This document shows positions 48,131 to 56,623 of a DNA stretch of 64,000 nucleotides, in pieces. The notes beneath the pieces are model-generated. The model ran no database searches. It was given only the letters and a program-made list of their open reading frames with translations, and was not told where the DNA came from. The stretch is from an uncultured Litoreibacter sp. Its GTDB lineage: Bacteria > Pseudomonadota > Alphaproteobacteria > Rhodobacterales > Rhodobacteraceae. Position 1 is the first letter of the stretch, and every line of letters begins with the position of its first letter. Where the stretch lies: NCBI GenBank assembly GCA_947493265.1, contig CANLQL010000003.1, positions 124,001-188,000 on the forward strand, given 5' to 3'. The position numbers and the translations under genes are program-made.

Positions 48131-48196
48131 CATATTGAACGGCGCGGCAGAGATTGCCGCGCCGTTCGAGACTTCTTTCCCAATTTGGAGGACGCT

Positions 48197-49096
48197 ATGC
48201 GCCTTTTGATATTGCTCATTCTCTTTGTTGCGTCTGGGTTTGGAGTCTATTGGCTGGCCACGGCCCCCGAAACGCTGGATACCACTGAGCTTGCGGCTGT
48301 TTCAGGCGATCCTGAGCGTGGTGAATTTGTTTTTAACGCTGCGGGTTGCGCGTCATGCCATAAGGCAAAAGGTGCGGAAGCCGACGCGCGACTGGTTCTC
48401 AGCGGTGGACAGAGCTTCCCTTCGCCTTTTGGCAATTTTTCTGCGCCCAATATCTCCATGGATCCGGAACACGGGATCGGTGATTGGACACAAGCGCAGT
48501 TCATCACAGCGGTAATCCAAGGCGTCAGCCCTGAAGGCAGTCACTACTTCCCAGCCTTTCCCTATAGCAGCTACAACAAGATGAGCCTGACGGACGCAGC
48601 GTCCCTTTGGAGCTATATGCAGACCTTGCCAGCAGATGCGACGCCGTCCAAGCCGCATGGTGTTGGCTTCCCGTTCAATATCCGGCGCAATTTGGGGGGC
48701 TGGAAGCTGTTATTCCTCAGCGATGATTATGCGTTAGCCGAGGTCTCCGACCCTCTGGTTGAAGAAGGTCGCTACCTTGTCGAAGCGCTTGGTCATTGTG
48801 CCGAATGCCATACAGAGCGCAACGCGCTTGGCGGCCTGGATCGCAGCCGTTGGATGGCAGGCGCCCCTGATCCGTCCGGCAAAGGCCGTGTCCCGGCCAT
48901 TGATCCTGGATCGCTTTTTTGGTCTGAGGCAGATATCGCAAGCTACCTGAAATCCGGGTTCACACCGGAATTCGATACGGCTGGTGGCCATATGGTTGAC
49001 GTGATCGAAAATACGGCCTTGCTGACTGATGAAAACCGTGCGGCTATCGCAGCCTATCTGAAAGCAATTCCCGAAGTCGCAAAAGCAGAGCCCTAG
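48197..49096 (+). CDS. diheme cytochrome c, membrane-anchored or exported
   Basis: A 299-residue protein with an N-terminal hydrophobic segment (LLILLILFVASGFGVYWLA) and two class I cytochrome domains with heme motifs CASCHK (near residue 52) and CAECHT (near 206). Relatives serve as electron-accepting subunits of alcohol, sorbitol or other periplasmic dehydrogenases (gluconate dehydrogenase cytochrome-like). GGAGG precedes the ATG. It probably forms a unit with the upstream cytochrome c'-type gene; no dehydrogenase catalytic subunit is adjacent. Confidence 0.87.
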   Translation: MRLLILLILFVASGFGVYWLATAPETLDTTELAAVSGDPERGEFVFNAAGCASCHKAKGAEADARLVLSGGQSFPSPFGNFSAPNISMDPEHGIGDWTQAQFITAVIQGVSPEGSHYFPAFPYSSYNKMSLTDAASLWSYMQTLPADATPSKPHGVGFPFNIRRNLGGWKLLFLSDDYALAEVSDPLVEEGRYLVEALGHCAECHTERNALGGLDRSRWMAGAPDPSGKGRVPAIDPGSLFWSEADIASYLKSGFTPEFDTAGGHMVDVIENTALLTDENRAAIAAYLKAIPEVAKAEP

Positions 49097-49226
49097 GGTC
49101 CGCATTTAGCTACCAAGTAGGTCTCAAATCCCGCACCCCATTAAATTTGTAAGACCGGCATAAGAATGCCGCAGTTGAACTGCAGATTACCCAAAATTTA
49201 GAGGAACTATTTTTCGGAGTGATTTC

Positions 49227-49733
49227 TTGGAACCAGATTTATTGGGATGCGAAAATGCTGTTTGGGATGATGGAGAATGGGTAAGTTGGCAAAGCATAAA
49301 TAGTCATCTTGCTCGCTTGGAACTGGAAGCGCAGTATCCAAAGGCGAATGTCGAGCTAGTCCCTATTTTTGAAGAAATGGTGAATTTGGCGCATGGCTAC
49401 AATCTGATGACTGGTAGACATCTGAGCATTTACGGTGACATCGGAGAACTCTTTGGTGCCATTCATTTCGGTATTGAACTCCATAAAAACTACGCGATGG
49501 GCTCTGATGGGCGTATGGGCAACGACTTTGTCGAAATCAAAACAATTACACCTTTCAAGAATAGTCATAACGTAACTGTTCGGCTTGATCGCCATTTCAA
49601 CAAACTTCTTGTCGTTAGGATCGATGAGTCTTTTTCAGTTTCAGGTTTGCTTGTTGCGCGCTCCAAGCTTCCAAAAGTAAAAAGTTCGGTCCTCACAATA
49701 GGCTGGGACAGCATTAGTAAACTTGTTGACTAG
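49227..49733 (+). CDS. possible PD-(D/E)XK nuclease-fold protein
   Basis: A 168-residue protein starting at TTG, lower in GC than its neighbours. The middle region YGDIGELFGAIHFGIEL...GSDGRMGNDFVEIKTIT has the spacing of a restriction-endonuclease-like core: Glu74, Asp100 and the E-x-K of FVEIK (Glu103, Lys105). Sequences of this type (DUF6998-like in my memory) occur as orphan nuclease-fold proteins. No methyltransferase partner is next to it. The Shine-Dalgarno sequence is weak (CGGAG). Function is inference from motif only. Confidence 0.55.
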   Translation: MEPDLLGCENAVWDDGEWVSWQSINSHLARLELEAQYPKANVELVPIFEEMVNLAHGYNLMTGRHLSIYGDIGELFGAIHFGIELHKNYAMGSDGRMGNDFVEIKTITPFKNSHNVTVRLDRHFNKLLVVRIDESFSVSGLLVARSKLPKVKSSVLTIGWDSISKLVD

Positions 49734-49770
49734 GACCTTGTTAGAGTCAGACAGCATCCGTTACCGCCGT

Positions 49771-50265
49771 TTACTCATCAAAAGTCTGCTCTTCTTCCAG
49801 CGAAATATCAAAATGCATGACGTCTTCGCGGGTGCCGAACTTGGTATAAAGCGCGATGGCGGGTGCATCCCCGTGATCTGCTTGAACATAAACAATCGAA
49901 CCGTTGTTTTCTCGCGCAATCTCTTTCAGCGTCTCGATCAGTGCTCTTGCGATCCCGCGGCGGCGGTACGCGTGGCTGACCGCAAGATCGTAAATGTAGA
50001 ACTCTGATCGCTCCTGCTCAAACTTCATCAGTTCATACGCGACAAGCGCTCCGGTGACGGTTTGATTGGTGATTGCGATCAGGACAACCACATCGTTCCG
50101 CGCCAGAAGTGCGCGCTTGTAGCTGCCAGATGGACGGGCGCTGCTGTAGTTTTCCGGGTCCTCAAACGCAGTCGCAAAAAGGTCCAGCATGTCGTCAAAA
50201 AGCGCATCATCACCGGGGGCCAATCGGTGGATCGACAGTGCGTAAGTTTCAGGTTTGCGCGGCAT
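49771..50265 (-). CDS. GNAT acetyltransferase resembling AAC(3)-I aminoglycoside acetyltransferases
   Basis: A 164-residue N-acetyltransferase. The acetyl-CoA pyrophosphate loop is RRRGIARALIETL, and the stretches FYIYDLAVS, VYVQADHGDAPAIALYTK and REDVMHFDI match my memory of AAC(3)-I enzymes, which acetylate the 3-amino group of gentamicin-type drugs. Whether this chromosomal homologue acts on aminoglycosides or on a native amine cannot be told. An earlier ATG eleven codons upstream is possible; neither start has a strong ribosome-binding site. It follows the cytochrome c' operon in the same direction, 105 bases later. Confidence 0.8.
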   Translation of the reverse strand: MPRKPETYALSIHRLAPGDDALFDDMLDLFATAFEDPENYSSARPSGSYKRALLARNDVVVLIAITNQTVTGALVAYELMKFEQERSEFYIYDLAVSHAYRRRGIARALIETLKEIARENNGSIVYVQADHGDAPAIALYTKFGTREDVMHFDISLEEEQTFDE

Positions 50266-50369
50266 TGAATGGGTCCGAGTAGATAAGGCAACCAGCATAC
50301 TTCAGAACTTGGTGCGATCAATACGAAGCCGAGCTGGCAACCGCATTTCAGCCTTCCTGCGCGCCTAAT

Positions 50370-50810
50370 CTATTCCCGATAGGCTTTGTGGCAAGCCTGG
50401 CAATTCGCCCCGAGCGCTTTCAAAGCAGGGCCAAGATCGTCTGGGCTGGAGATACCGGTTGATAGCGCGGTTGCGATTTCTTCCAGCTCTTTCGATTTCT
50501 GTTCGAAGTCCGCAAAATTACTCCAAATTTCCACCTTAGCTTCTGACTTCGGATCATCCTCTTGTGCCCTGAAAAAATCGGGGATCTCTGCGGCGTGGCC
50601 AGCAATCGCTGCGGCTGCGGCTCTGGCAGCAGTTTGGTCGAACGCGGCCTCCCCTTTTGCCATTTTCCCAAGAATTTCGACACTTGCGCCGATCCCGCTC
50701 ATCGCGTCCATCCGCGCTTTAACGGCGGCGTTTTTTACACCGCTATGGGCAAAAGCGGCGCTGCCAATCAATAGCAAGCTGAGACAAATACTAGCTGTTC
50801 GGTTCATCAT
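50370..50810 (-). CDS. cytochrome c' family protein, last gene of a Lin0512 operon
   Basis: A 146-residue exported cytochrome with a signal peptide (ICLSLLLIGSAAFAHSG) and C-terminal heme motif CQACHKAYRE. The Met after the first helix (ARMDAMSGIG) could be an axial ligand. Its start overlaps the stop of the upstream Lin0512 gene as ATGA, so it is translated with that protein. This is a second, distinct copy from the one near 47.7 kb. Confidence 0.86.
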   Translation of the reverse strand: MMNRTASICLSLLLIGSAAFAHSGVKNAAVKARMDAMSGIGASVEILGKMAKGEAAFDQTAARAAAAAIAGHAAEIPDFFRAQEDDPKSEAKVEIWSNFADFEQKSKELEEIATALSTGISSPDDLGPALKALGANCQACHKAYRE

Positions 50811-51169
50811 TGGCTCAATCTCCAGTCGTCGGCATTCACGGGAACGAAGGCTTCAATCGCGGCAGTTGCAATAACATGCGTCTGTTCATTTTCAGCGTCA
50901 TGCACATTTAACCCACCTTCAACGCCAGTAACGGTCGCGCGACCCCGCGGCAGTTCTGCTTCCAGCGCCGCGATGTCCAGCTTGTCAGGCTCTTGGACCG
51001 CAATCGTCACCTGCACGCGCATTTCGCTATGGTCGATCCCCAGAGATTTGAACATCACGATGGACGAATGATGCAACGCATCCTGGATCGCACGTTTGGC
51101 GGCCTTGGTGTAATCCATGCCGTAAAGATCGTTGCCTGTACCCATTTCGAGAATGATGCGATGTTCCAC
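50807..51169 (-). CDS. Lin0512-family protein, second of a tandem pair
   Basis: A 120-residue protein of the Lin0512 family (PF09585-type), a conserved family without a firm biochemical role. Family features are RIILEMGTGNDLYGMDYTKAAKRAIQDALHHSS (in parts) and MRVQVTIAVQEPDKLD, ending in an ATAAIEAFV strand. It overlaps the first Lin0512 gene by one base and the cytochrome c' gene by four. The two copies are divergent enough that a heteromer is more likely than simple redundancy, as inference. Confidence 0.82.
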   Translation of the reverse strand: MEHRIILEMGTGNDLYGMDYTKAAKRAIQDALHHSSIVMFKSLGIDHSEMRVQVTIAVQEPDKLDIAALEAELPRGRATVTGVEGGLNVHDAENEQTHVIATAAIEAFVPVNADDWRLSQ

Positions 51170-51516
51170 TATGCCCGCTCCATGTTGAACGACACCATGA
51201 CGGCTGCATTGGCGATCACTGTGACGCCAGAGCCATCAGGCTTGGGTACGTCCAAGCCGCCTTTGACCACTTTGATCTGAGGGGCACCGTAGGGGAAGAT
51301 ATCCAGCAATTTGGCCGGGTCCACCTGATCCGGCTCCTGCACACCAATTTCCACATCGATCAGCATCGCCGATTTTGGAAACCCGAACGCGTCCGCTACC
51401 GAGATTGAATTGTGCCACAAAGCGTCCTTGATCGCGCGCGAAGCGGCTTCCGTGTAGTCGCGCCGTCTGAGCGACGTGCCCATGCCAAATTCATGGATCA
51501 TGCGTGTTTTGGCCAT
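51169..51516 (-). CDS. Lin0512-family protein, first of a tandem pair
   Basis: A 115-residue Lin0512-family protein: RMIHEFGMGTSLRRRDYTEAASRAIKDALWHNS (in parts), then MLIDVEIGVQEPDQVDPAKL and VIANAAVMVSF. The conserved His and Gly-rich N-terminal segment parallels its neighbour. It starts one base before the stop of the VOC gene ends and finishes sharing one base with the second Lin0512 start, so the whole set is tightly coupled. Confidence 0.82.
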   Translation of the reverse strand: MAKTRMIHEFGMGTSLRRRDYTEAASRAIKDALWHNSISVADAFGFPKSAMLIDVEIGVQEPDQVDPAKLLDIFPYGAPQIKVVKGGLDVPKPDGSGVTVIANAAVMVSFNMERA

Positions 51517-51915
51517 TCAATGCGTCTCCTTATCTCCGTCATAAGGATGAGCCATGCCAAAGAACAAAAGACAAGCACCTTCATCGATCACGTGGAATTC
51601 TCGTTGGTTGTAGAACTGATTGAACGGTGCCCGAACACGACCTTCCGGCAAATCGGCAAGATTGGGCGCGACCTCCTCCCAAAGCGCGTCCACATCATCG
51701 ACGTCGATATAGACCATCTGCTGGCGCTTTGGGTCATCAAGATCATCCGCACTCACAAGCAATCGAACGGCGACACCATCGCGTTGGAGATAGGCATAAT
51801 CAGGTTCTGTGCTTTCAAAGCCCAGCGTGAATCCCAGACGGTCGCGGAAGAACGCGATTTCTTCTTTGATATCCTTGCACATCAGGAATGGCGTGATCTG
51901 GGTCATTTTAGCCAT
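51517..51915 (-). CDS. VOC-family (glyoxalase/bleomycin-resistance fold) protein
   Basis: A 132-residue single-chain VOC protein: ITPFLMCKDIKEEIAFFRDRLGF at the start, MVYIDVDDVDALWEEV in the middle and REFHVIDEGACLLFFG at the end, the last containing the family's metal-binding Glu/Asp position. AGGAGG precedes the chosen ATG. It is first of the four-gene unit with two Lin0512 proteins and a cytochrome c'. Substrate unknown; glyoxalase-I-like or ligand-binding activity is possible. Confidence 0.83.
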   Translation of the reverse strand: MAKMTQITPFLMCKDIKEEIAFFRDRLGFTLGFESTEPDYAYLQRDGVAVRLLVSADDLDDPKRQQMVYIDVDDVDALWEEVAPNLADLPEGRVRAPFNQFYNQREFHVIDEGACLLFFGMAHPYDGDKETH

Positions 51916-52074
51916 TTTCGGCCCTCCTATTTCGTTAAATTCCACCAATCTGTGACTTAAAGTAACAAAAGTACCGAAAAAAATGCATCAGCGACAGATT
52001 ATTCAGCAATTTGACTGTTGACCCTCATTTACCACGACCATAGTCTCGCTGCACTTGCAAAGGAGATCAGGGGC

Positions 52075-52122
52075 ATGAACGTCCTCGTGGTGATTGTGGA
52101 GATAGGGTGCATGGGTCGGTGA
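52075..52122 (+). CDS. ilvB leader peptide (attenuation)
   Basis: A 15-residue frame, MNVLVVIVEIGCMGR, opens behind AAGGAGATC. Seven of its residues are Leu, Val or Ile (the products of the downstream pathway), and a strong terminator hairpin follows 25 bases after the stop, in front of ilvB. This is the classic layout of a transcription-attenuation leader that senses charged Leu/Val/Ile tRNAs by ribosome stalling. Confidence 0.85.
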   Translation: MNVLVVIVEIGCMGR

Positions 52123-52146
52123 CGACAGCCAGAATGGTTACCATGC

Positions 52147-52174
52147 GCCCCCGCTTAAAACCGGGGGCTTTTTT
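52147..52174 (+). terminator. attenuator terminator before ilvB
   Basis: GCCCCCG and CGGGGGC form a 7-bp GC stem with loop CTTAAAAC, followed by six T residues. With the preceding leader peptide it should stop transcription into ilvB when branched-chain amino acids are plentiful. Confidence 0.9.
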
Positions 52175-52226
52175 GTGAGGTGGGAAAAGATGGCCAAGAA
52201 TACACGGCCGAACACGGAGACGACAG

Positions 52227-54005
52227 ATGACCAAGCCAGCCAGTAAGACCGGAAAACAGATGACCGGCGCAGAGATGGTTGTTCAAGCGCTTATCGATCA
52301 GGGGGTTGATACGGTGTTTGGCTATCCCGGTGGTGCGGTGCTTCCAATCTATGACGAGATCTTTCAGCAAACCAAGATCAACCACATTCTTGTGCGCCAC
52401 GAACAAGGGGCAACCCATGCTGCAGAAGGATATGCGCGTTCTACTGGGAAACCCGGTGTTGTGCTTGTCACCTCTGGCCCTGGTGCGACCAACGCAGTGA
52501 CGGGTATGACCGACGCGCTGATGGACAGCATTCCGATGATCGTTCTGACCGGTCAGGTGCCAACCTTCATGATCGGCAATGACGCGTTTCAGGAGGCCGA
52601 TACAGTTGGCATCACCCGCCCCTGCACGAAACATAACTGGCTGGTCAAAGAGACCGACAAGCTGAGCGATGTAATCCATCAAGCCTTTCACGTGGCCACA
52701 AAAGGCCGCCCCGGTCCGGTTCTGATCGACATCCCGAAAGATGTTCAATTTGCCAAGGGCACATATGTGGGTCCGGAAAAAGCATCGACCAAGCATTACG
52801 CGCCGAAAACCAAAGGCGATATCGATGCGATCACTGCACTTGCAGAGCTGATGGAGACGGCGGAAAAACCGATCATCTATTCCGGCGGCGGCGTCATCAA
52901 TTCGGGCGATCAGGCGACAGCGCTGCTGCGCGAGATGGCCAAGGAAACCGGCTTTCCGGTCACGTCGACATTGATGGGCCTTGGTGCCTACCCCGCGTCC
53001 GGCGATCAATGGGTCGGCATGCTCGGCATGCACGGGCTTTATGAAGCCAATATGGCGATGCATGGCTGCGATCTGATGATCAATATCGGCGCCCGCTTCG
53101 ATGACCGGATCACGGGCCGCGTCGACGCGTTCAGCCCTAAATCGAAGAAAGCGCATATCGATATCGATCCCTCCTCGATCAACAAGGTGATCCATGTGGA
53201 CATCCCGATCATCGGGGACGTAACGTCGGTGTTGGAAGATCTGATGCGGGTCTGGAAAGCCCGTGGCGGCAAGACCCAGAAAGAGGGTCTGGCGAAATGG
53301 TGGAAACAGATCGATGCGTGGCGCGCAATTCGGTGTCTGGACTACAAGAACTCCGAAAAGGTGATCAAACCGCAATATGCGTTACAACGCCTTGAAGCGC
53401 TGACCAAAGATCGCAAGGACCGTTATATCTGCACCGAGGTTGGCCAGCACCAGATGTGGGCCGCGCAGTATTTGGGTTTTGAAGAGCCGAACCAGTGGAT
53501 GACGTCCGGTGGTCTTGGCACGATGGGCTACGGTCTGCCGGCGTCCGTTGGTGTGCAAGTGGCCCACCCGGATGCGCTTGTGATCAACGTTGCGGGCGAA
53601 GCGTCCTGGTTGATGAACATGCAGGAAATGGGCACAGCGGCGCAGTATCAACTGCCGATCAAGCAATTTATCCTGAACAATGAACGCCTTGGCATGGTCC
53701 GCCAGTGGCAACAGCTTTTGCACGGCAACCGGTATTCGCATAGCTGGTCAGAGGCGCTGCCCGATTTCGTAAAGTTAGCAGAAGCCTTTGGTGCGAAAGG
53801 GATCATCTGCTCAGACCCGTCTGATCTGGATGACGCGATCATGGAGATGCTCAACCATGACGGACCGGTGGTGTTTGATTGCCTCGTCGAAAAACACGAA
53901 AACTGCTATCCGATGATCCCATCAGGTGCGCCGCATAACGAAATGCTGATGGGCGACGCCAATGTGGAAGGCGCCATCGGGGCCAAGGGTGGCGTGCTGG
54001 TTTGA
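52227..54005 (+). CDS. ilvB: acetolactate synthase large (catalytic) subunit
   Basis: ThDP-dependent enzyme making acetolactate or acetohydroxybutyrate for Val, Leu and Ile synthesis, 592 residues. The catalytic Glu is in [21 protein letters not shown]-binding residues are in the middle domain ([16 protein letters not shown]), and the ThDP/Mg motif is [23 protein letters not shown], with GlyGlu in place of the usual Gly-Asp at its start (GEAS...N). The start follows GGAGACGACAG. Expression is governed by the leader peptide and attenuator just upstream. Confidence 0.96.
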   Translation: MTKPASKTGKQMTGAEMVVQALIDQGVDTVFGYPGGAVLPIYDEIFQQTKINHILVRHEQGATHAAEGYARSTGKPGVVLVTSGPGATNAVTGMTDALMDSIPMIVLTGQVPTFMIGNDAFQEADTVGITRPCTKHNWLVKETDKLSDVIHQAFHVATKGRPGPVLIDIPKDVQFAKGTYVGPEKASTKHYAPKTKGDIDAITALAELMETAEKPIIYSGGGVINSGDQATALLREMAKETGFPVTSTLMGLGAYPASGDQWVGMLGMHGLYEANMAMHGCDLMINIGARFDDRITGRVDAFSPKSKKAHIDIDPSSINKVIHVDIPIIGDVTSVLEDLMRVWKARGGKTQKEGLAKWWKQIDAWRAIRCLDYKNSEKVIKPQYALQRLEALTKDRKDRYICTEVGQHQMWAAQYLGFEEPNQWMTSGGLGTMGYGLPASVGVQVAHPDALVINVAGEASWLMNMQEMGTAAQYQLPIKQFILNNERLGMVRQWQQLLHGNRYSHSWSEALPDFVKLAEAFGAKGIICSDPSDLDDAIMEMLNHDGPVVFDCLVEKHENCYPMIPSGAPHNEMLMGDANVEGAIGAKGGVLV

Positions 54006-54028
54006 TCAGGCAGTAGGCGGATCCCCTG

Positions 54029-55264
54029 ATGAGTACGACCCTTCCCCAAGCTGTTCAAGACGGCGATGCCCGCTTAGCGGAACTGGCCGCGCGTCCCGGC
54101 TGGCGGTCGGGTCACGTGATTGCGGGCCTTGTCGCTGTTTTGGTTGCAGTCTGGATCGGGCAAGCTTGGATCGTTATCGCACGCTCTGGCGACGCGACTT
54201 TCCCGGCTGATTTCCGGGTGTTCTGGTCAGCTGCCAAACTGGCTGTCGAAGGCGACGTGCTTGGTGCGTTTGATGTATCCCGGCTGGCAGATGTGCAAAG
54301 CAACAGCGGTGACACATGGATGCCATGGAGCTACCCGCCCACGTTCCTGCTGATCTTGTTGCCCTTGGGCGCGCTGTCATATGGCGCGGCCTGGGCCACG
54401 TTTACAGTCGTATCGGCTCTGGCGATCTTGACAGCGCTGCGGCCATTCGCACCAAAGGCGGCACCAATTTGGTTGAGCTTTGCTTTGGCCCCTGCGGCGA
54501 TCCCGACGTTCTTCATGGGCCAGACAACCTTGATCTGGATTGCAGGCTTGTTGGCAGCGCTGGCGTGCCTGCGGGCGGAACGCTTTGTTCTGGCGGGGAT
54601 ATTTATAGGTTTTTTGACCTTCAAGCCGCAACTGGGCCTATTGATCCCGGTGGCATTGCTGGCGTCAGGTGCTTGGCGCACGATACTCAGCGCGTCTGTG
54701 ACGACGATCCTGTTCGCCGCCTTGGCCACATTGGTGGTGGGTGTCGATTACTGGGAAGCCTTGGGAGAAATGATCAAGACGCATTTCTCGGTGATCCGCC
54801 AGAACTCCGCCACGGAGCGGCTGATGATCAGCCAGTATTCGGTGATGGCTGGGTTAGGCATTCCGGAAGGACTGGCGATGGTACTGCAATGGACGCTGAC
54901 AGGACTTGGCGCCATCGGTGTCGCCCTTGCCTGGTCAACAAAGCGCATCAGTTTTGATCTTGGTGCCGCAATGCTGATCACCGCAATCCTGCTATCCACC
55001 CCGTATCTGTGGTACTACGAATCCTACATGCTGGTTGTCGCCGCGTTGTTCATGCTACGCGCCGGTGTTTTGCGCCCGACGCCACCCGGTCTGTTGCTGA
55101 CCCTCCTCATCTGGCTTGGCCTTGGACCAACCCTTCTGATGGCTGTTTATCTTGATATGCCCGATATTCCGGTGCGTTATCTTTCGGCCGCCCTCGCCCT
55201 CATCGCTTTTGCCCTATGTCTGAATGCTTGCCTGCGCCAGTATTTCGCCAAAGCGGCGCATTGA
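54029..55264 (+). CDS. GT87-family (DUF2029) polyprenol-dependent mannosyltransferase-like membrane protein
   Basis: A 411-residue integral membrane protein with about 10 helices. Family markers are DFRVFWSAAKLAVEG, WSYPPTFLLILLPLG and FMGQTTLIWIAG, with FKPQLGLLIPVALL in the middle; the Asp in the first periplasmic loop is the usual catalytic candidate of GT-C glycosyltransferases. GT87 enzymes transfer mannose from a polyprenyl donor in mycobacteria, but substrates elsewhere are unknown. It sits between ilvB and ilvH, 23 and 13 bases away, so it is co-transcribed with amino-acid synthesis genes, a surprising placement. Confidence 0.82.
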   Translation: MSTTLPQAVQDGDARLAELAARPGWRSGHVIAGLVAVLVAVWIGQAWIVIARSGDATFPADFRVFWSAAKLAVEGDVLGAFDVSRLADVQSNSGDTWMPWSYPPTFLLILLPLGALSYGAAWATFTVVSALAILTALRPFAPKAAPIWLSFALAPAAIPTFFMGQTTLIWIAGLLAALACLRAERFVLAGIFIGFLTFKPQLGLLIPVALLASGAWRTILSASVTTILFAALATLVVGVDYWEALGEMIKTHFSVIRQNSATERLMISQYSVMAGLGIPEGLAMVLQWTLTGLGAIGVALAWSTKRISFDLGAAMLITAILLSTPYLWYYESYMLVVAALFMLRAGVLRPTPPGLLLTLLIWLGLGPTLLMAVYLDMPDIPVRYLSAALALIAFALCLNACLRQYFAKAAH

Positions 55265-55277
55265 AAGGAACTCGACC

Positions 55278-55841
55278 ATGTCTCCCCTGAAGATCAAAAA
55301 GGGTACGTCCCGCCATTCTGCGTATGATCTGAAAGATCCAAACGCCGATGTCATTGAGACCCATACACTGGCTGTCATTGTCACCAACGAAGCCGGGGTT
55401 CTTGCGCGTGTCATCGGGTTGTTTTCTGGCCGTGGCTACAACATTGAAAGCCTGACCGTGGCCGAGATTGATCATGAAGGGCACCGGTCCCGGATCACGA
55501 TTGTGACCACAGGGACGCCGGAAGTCATCACACAGATCAAAGCGCAGTTGGGCCGCATGGTGCCGGTGCATGATGTCCATGACCTGACCGAAGAAGGTTG
55601 GTCGGTGGAGCGCGAATTGGCGTTGTTCAAAGTGAAGGGTGACGGCAATGACCGCATTGAAGCCTTGCGCCTGGCCGAAATTTTCCGCGCCAATGTCGTC
55701 GATTCCACGCTCGAAAGCTTCATCTTCGAGATGACCGGAACATCTGAGAAGATTGATGCCTTTGCCGACCTCATGCGTCCGCTTGGTCTTGTTGAATTGG
55801 CCCGCACAGGCGTAGCGGCCCTGTCGCGCGGCGCCGAATAG
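55278..55841 (+). CDS. ilvH: acetolactate synthase small (regulatory) subunit
   Basis: Valine-sensing subunit of acetolactate synthase, 187 residues. The N-terminal ACT domain reads THTLAVIVTNEAGVLARVIGLFSGRGYNIESLTV (in parts), and the C-terminal activation domain runs from VERELALFKVK. AAAGGAACTC precedes the ATG chosen over upstream open codons. Confidence 0.95.
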   Translation: MSPLKIKKGTSRHSAYDLKDPNADVIETHTLAVIVTNEAGVLARVIGLFSGRGYNIESLTVAEIDHEGHRSRITIVTTGTPEVITQIKAQLGRMVPVHDVHDLTEEGWSVERELALFKVKGDGNDRIEALRLAEIFRANVVDSTLESFIFEMTGTSEKIDAFADLMRPLGLVELARTGVAALSRGAE

Positions 55842-55856
55842 CACGGCACCAAAAGA

Positions 55857-55889
55857 CACGCCCGCATTGTGGGAAGAAATACGGGCGTG
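55857..55889 (+). terminator. hairpin after ilvH
   Basis: CACGCCCG and CGGGCGTG form a perfect 8-bp stem with a 17-base loop, followed by CTATATG. The tail is poor in T, so it is a weak intrinsic terminator or 3'-end stabiliser of the ilv operon. Confidence 0.5.
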
Positions 55890-55999
55890 CTATATGAGAT
55901 GCCGTGCGCTATTGCGCAAGACGAGAGGCTGTCGCGGCATGGGGTCTCAGGGGAGGAGCCAGCCGCCACAAATCGACATCTCGGATCTCAGCGGTGCTG

Positions 56000-56233
56000 T
56001 TAGGAAGCCGGGATCAGGCCACCTTCTTGCGCTGCTGTGAACTCTTCATCGTCAATGACAGTGTCACCGTTGGTATCGACAGCTGCGAAGCCGTCTTCAG
56101 TCAAAGTCGGGTAGACTGCCAACATCTCGGTGAAGGACACAACCCCATCACCATCAGTATCCATGTCAGCAACTGCGGCAAATGCCATACTACCCAGAAA
56201 TACAGACGTCGTCGCGATAAGAACCTTTTTCAT
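56000..56233 (-). CDS. small exported EF-hand calcium-binding protein
   Basis: A 77-residue protein with signal peptide MKKVLIATTSVFLGSMAFA and two EF-hand loops: DMDTDGDGVVSF and DTNGDTVIDDEE. Both loops have Asp/Asn at the 1, 3 and 5 positions and Glu at 12, so calcium binding is likely. GAGGAG precedes the ATG. Codons upstream in frame are not coding. Function may be calcium buffering or surface signalling; the partner is unknown. Confidence 0.85.
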   Translation of the reverse strand: MKKVLIATTSVFLGSMAFAAVADMDTDGDGVVSFTEMLAVYPTLTEDGFAAVDTNGDTVIDDEEFTAAQEGGLIPAS

Positions 56234-56623
56234 AGCAGGTCTCCTCAGATTGAGTTCGTGTCTTGAAGCCACCCTCGTGGCGACCTCGGAATGATGTTTG
56301 ATCCTGATTTTGCGAACATGGGAGGGGGCATTGGCGAAATGGTTTCTATCCGCGCAAGCCTGCCGAAAACGCAGATCCGGGCGCGCAAACACTTGCTGGA
56401 TTCGGGTGCCCAAAACCGGGAAATACAAAACTGGCAGCAATTTTCGCATGAGGATTTACCAAATCGGCAAGTTTTGCCTCATGCGATCTGTCGCACTTGA
56501 ACGACTCACGCATCGTACCGTCCGCAATTGCGCCGCGTCGCAGTGAGACAAGTGCAGTCGCCTTGATACAAGCCCGCAGGAGGAGAATCGGCAAAATAAG
56601 GGTGAATTTCGGAGGATTTGACT
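56234..56623. other. intergenic region between EF-hand gene and Rieske oxygenase gene
   Basis: About 390 bases with no gene that I can support; short frames on both strands lack family-like sequence. It contains a 10-bp inverted repeat (separate entry) and presumably the divergent promoters of its two flanking genes. Confidence 0.6.
56444..56486. repeat. 10-bp inverted repeat with nested hairpin
   Basis: TCGCATGAGG and CCTCATGCGA are perfect inverted copies 23 bases apart; inside the second half GGCAA-GTT-TTGCC forms another small hairpin. It lies about 140 bases before the Rieske gene and 210 before the EF-hand gene. It could be an operator for a dimeric regulator or an RNA structure. Confidence 0.55.

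Noticed and set aside
52155-53375. 406-codon open frame antisense to ilvB
   Set aside because: Shadow frame of a highly conserved gene; translation has no recognisable domains.
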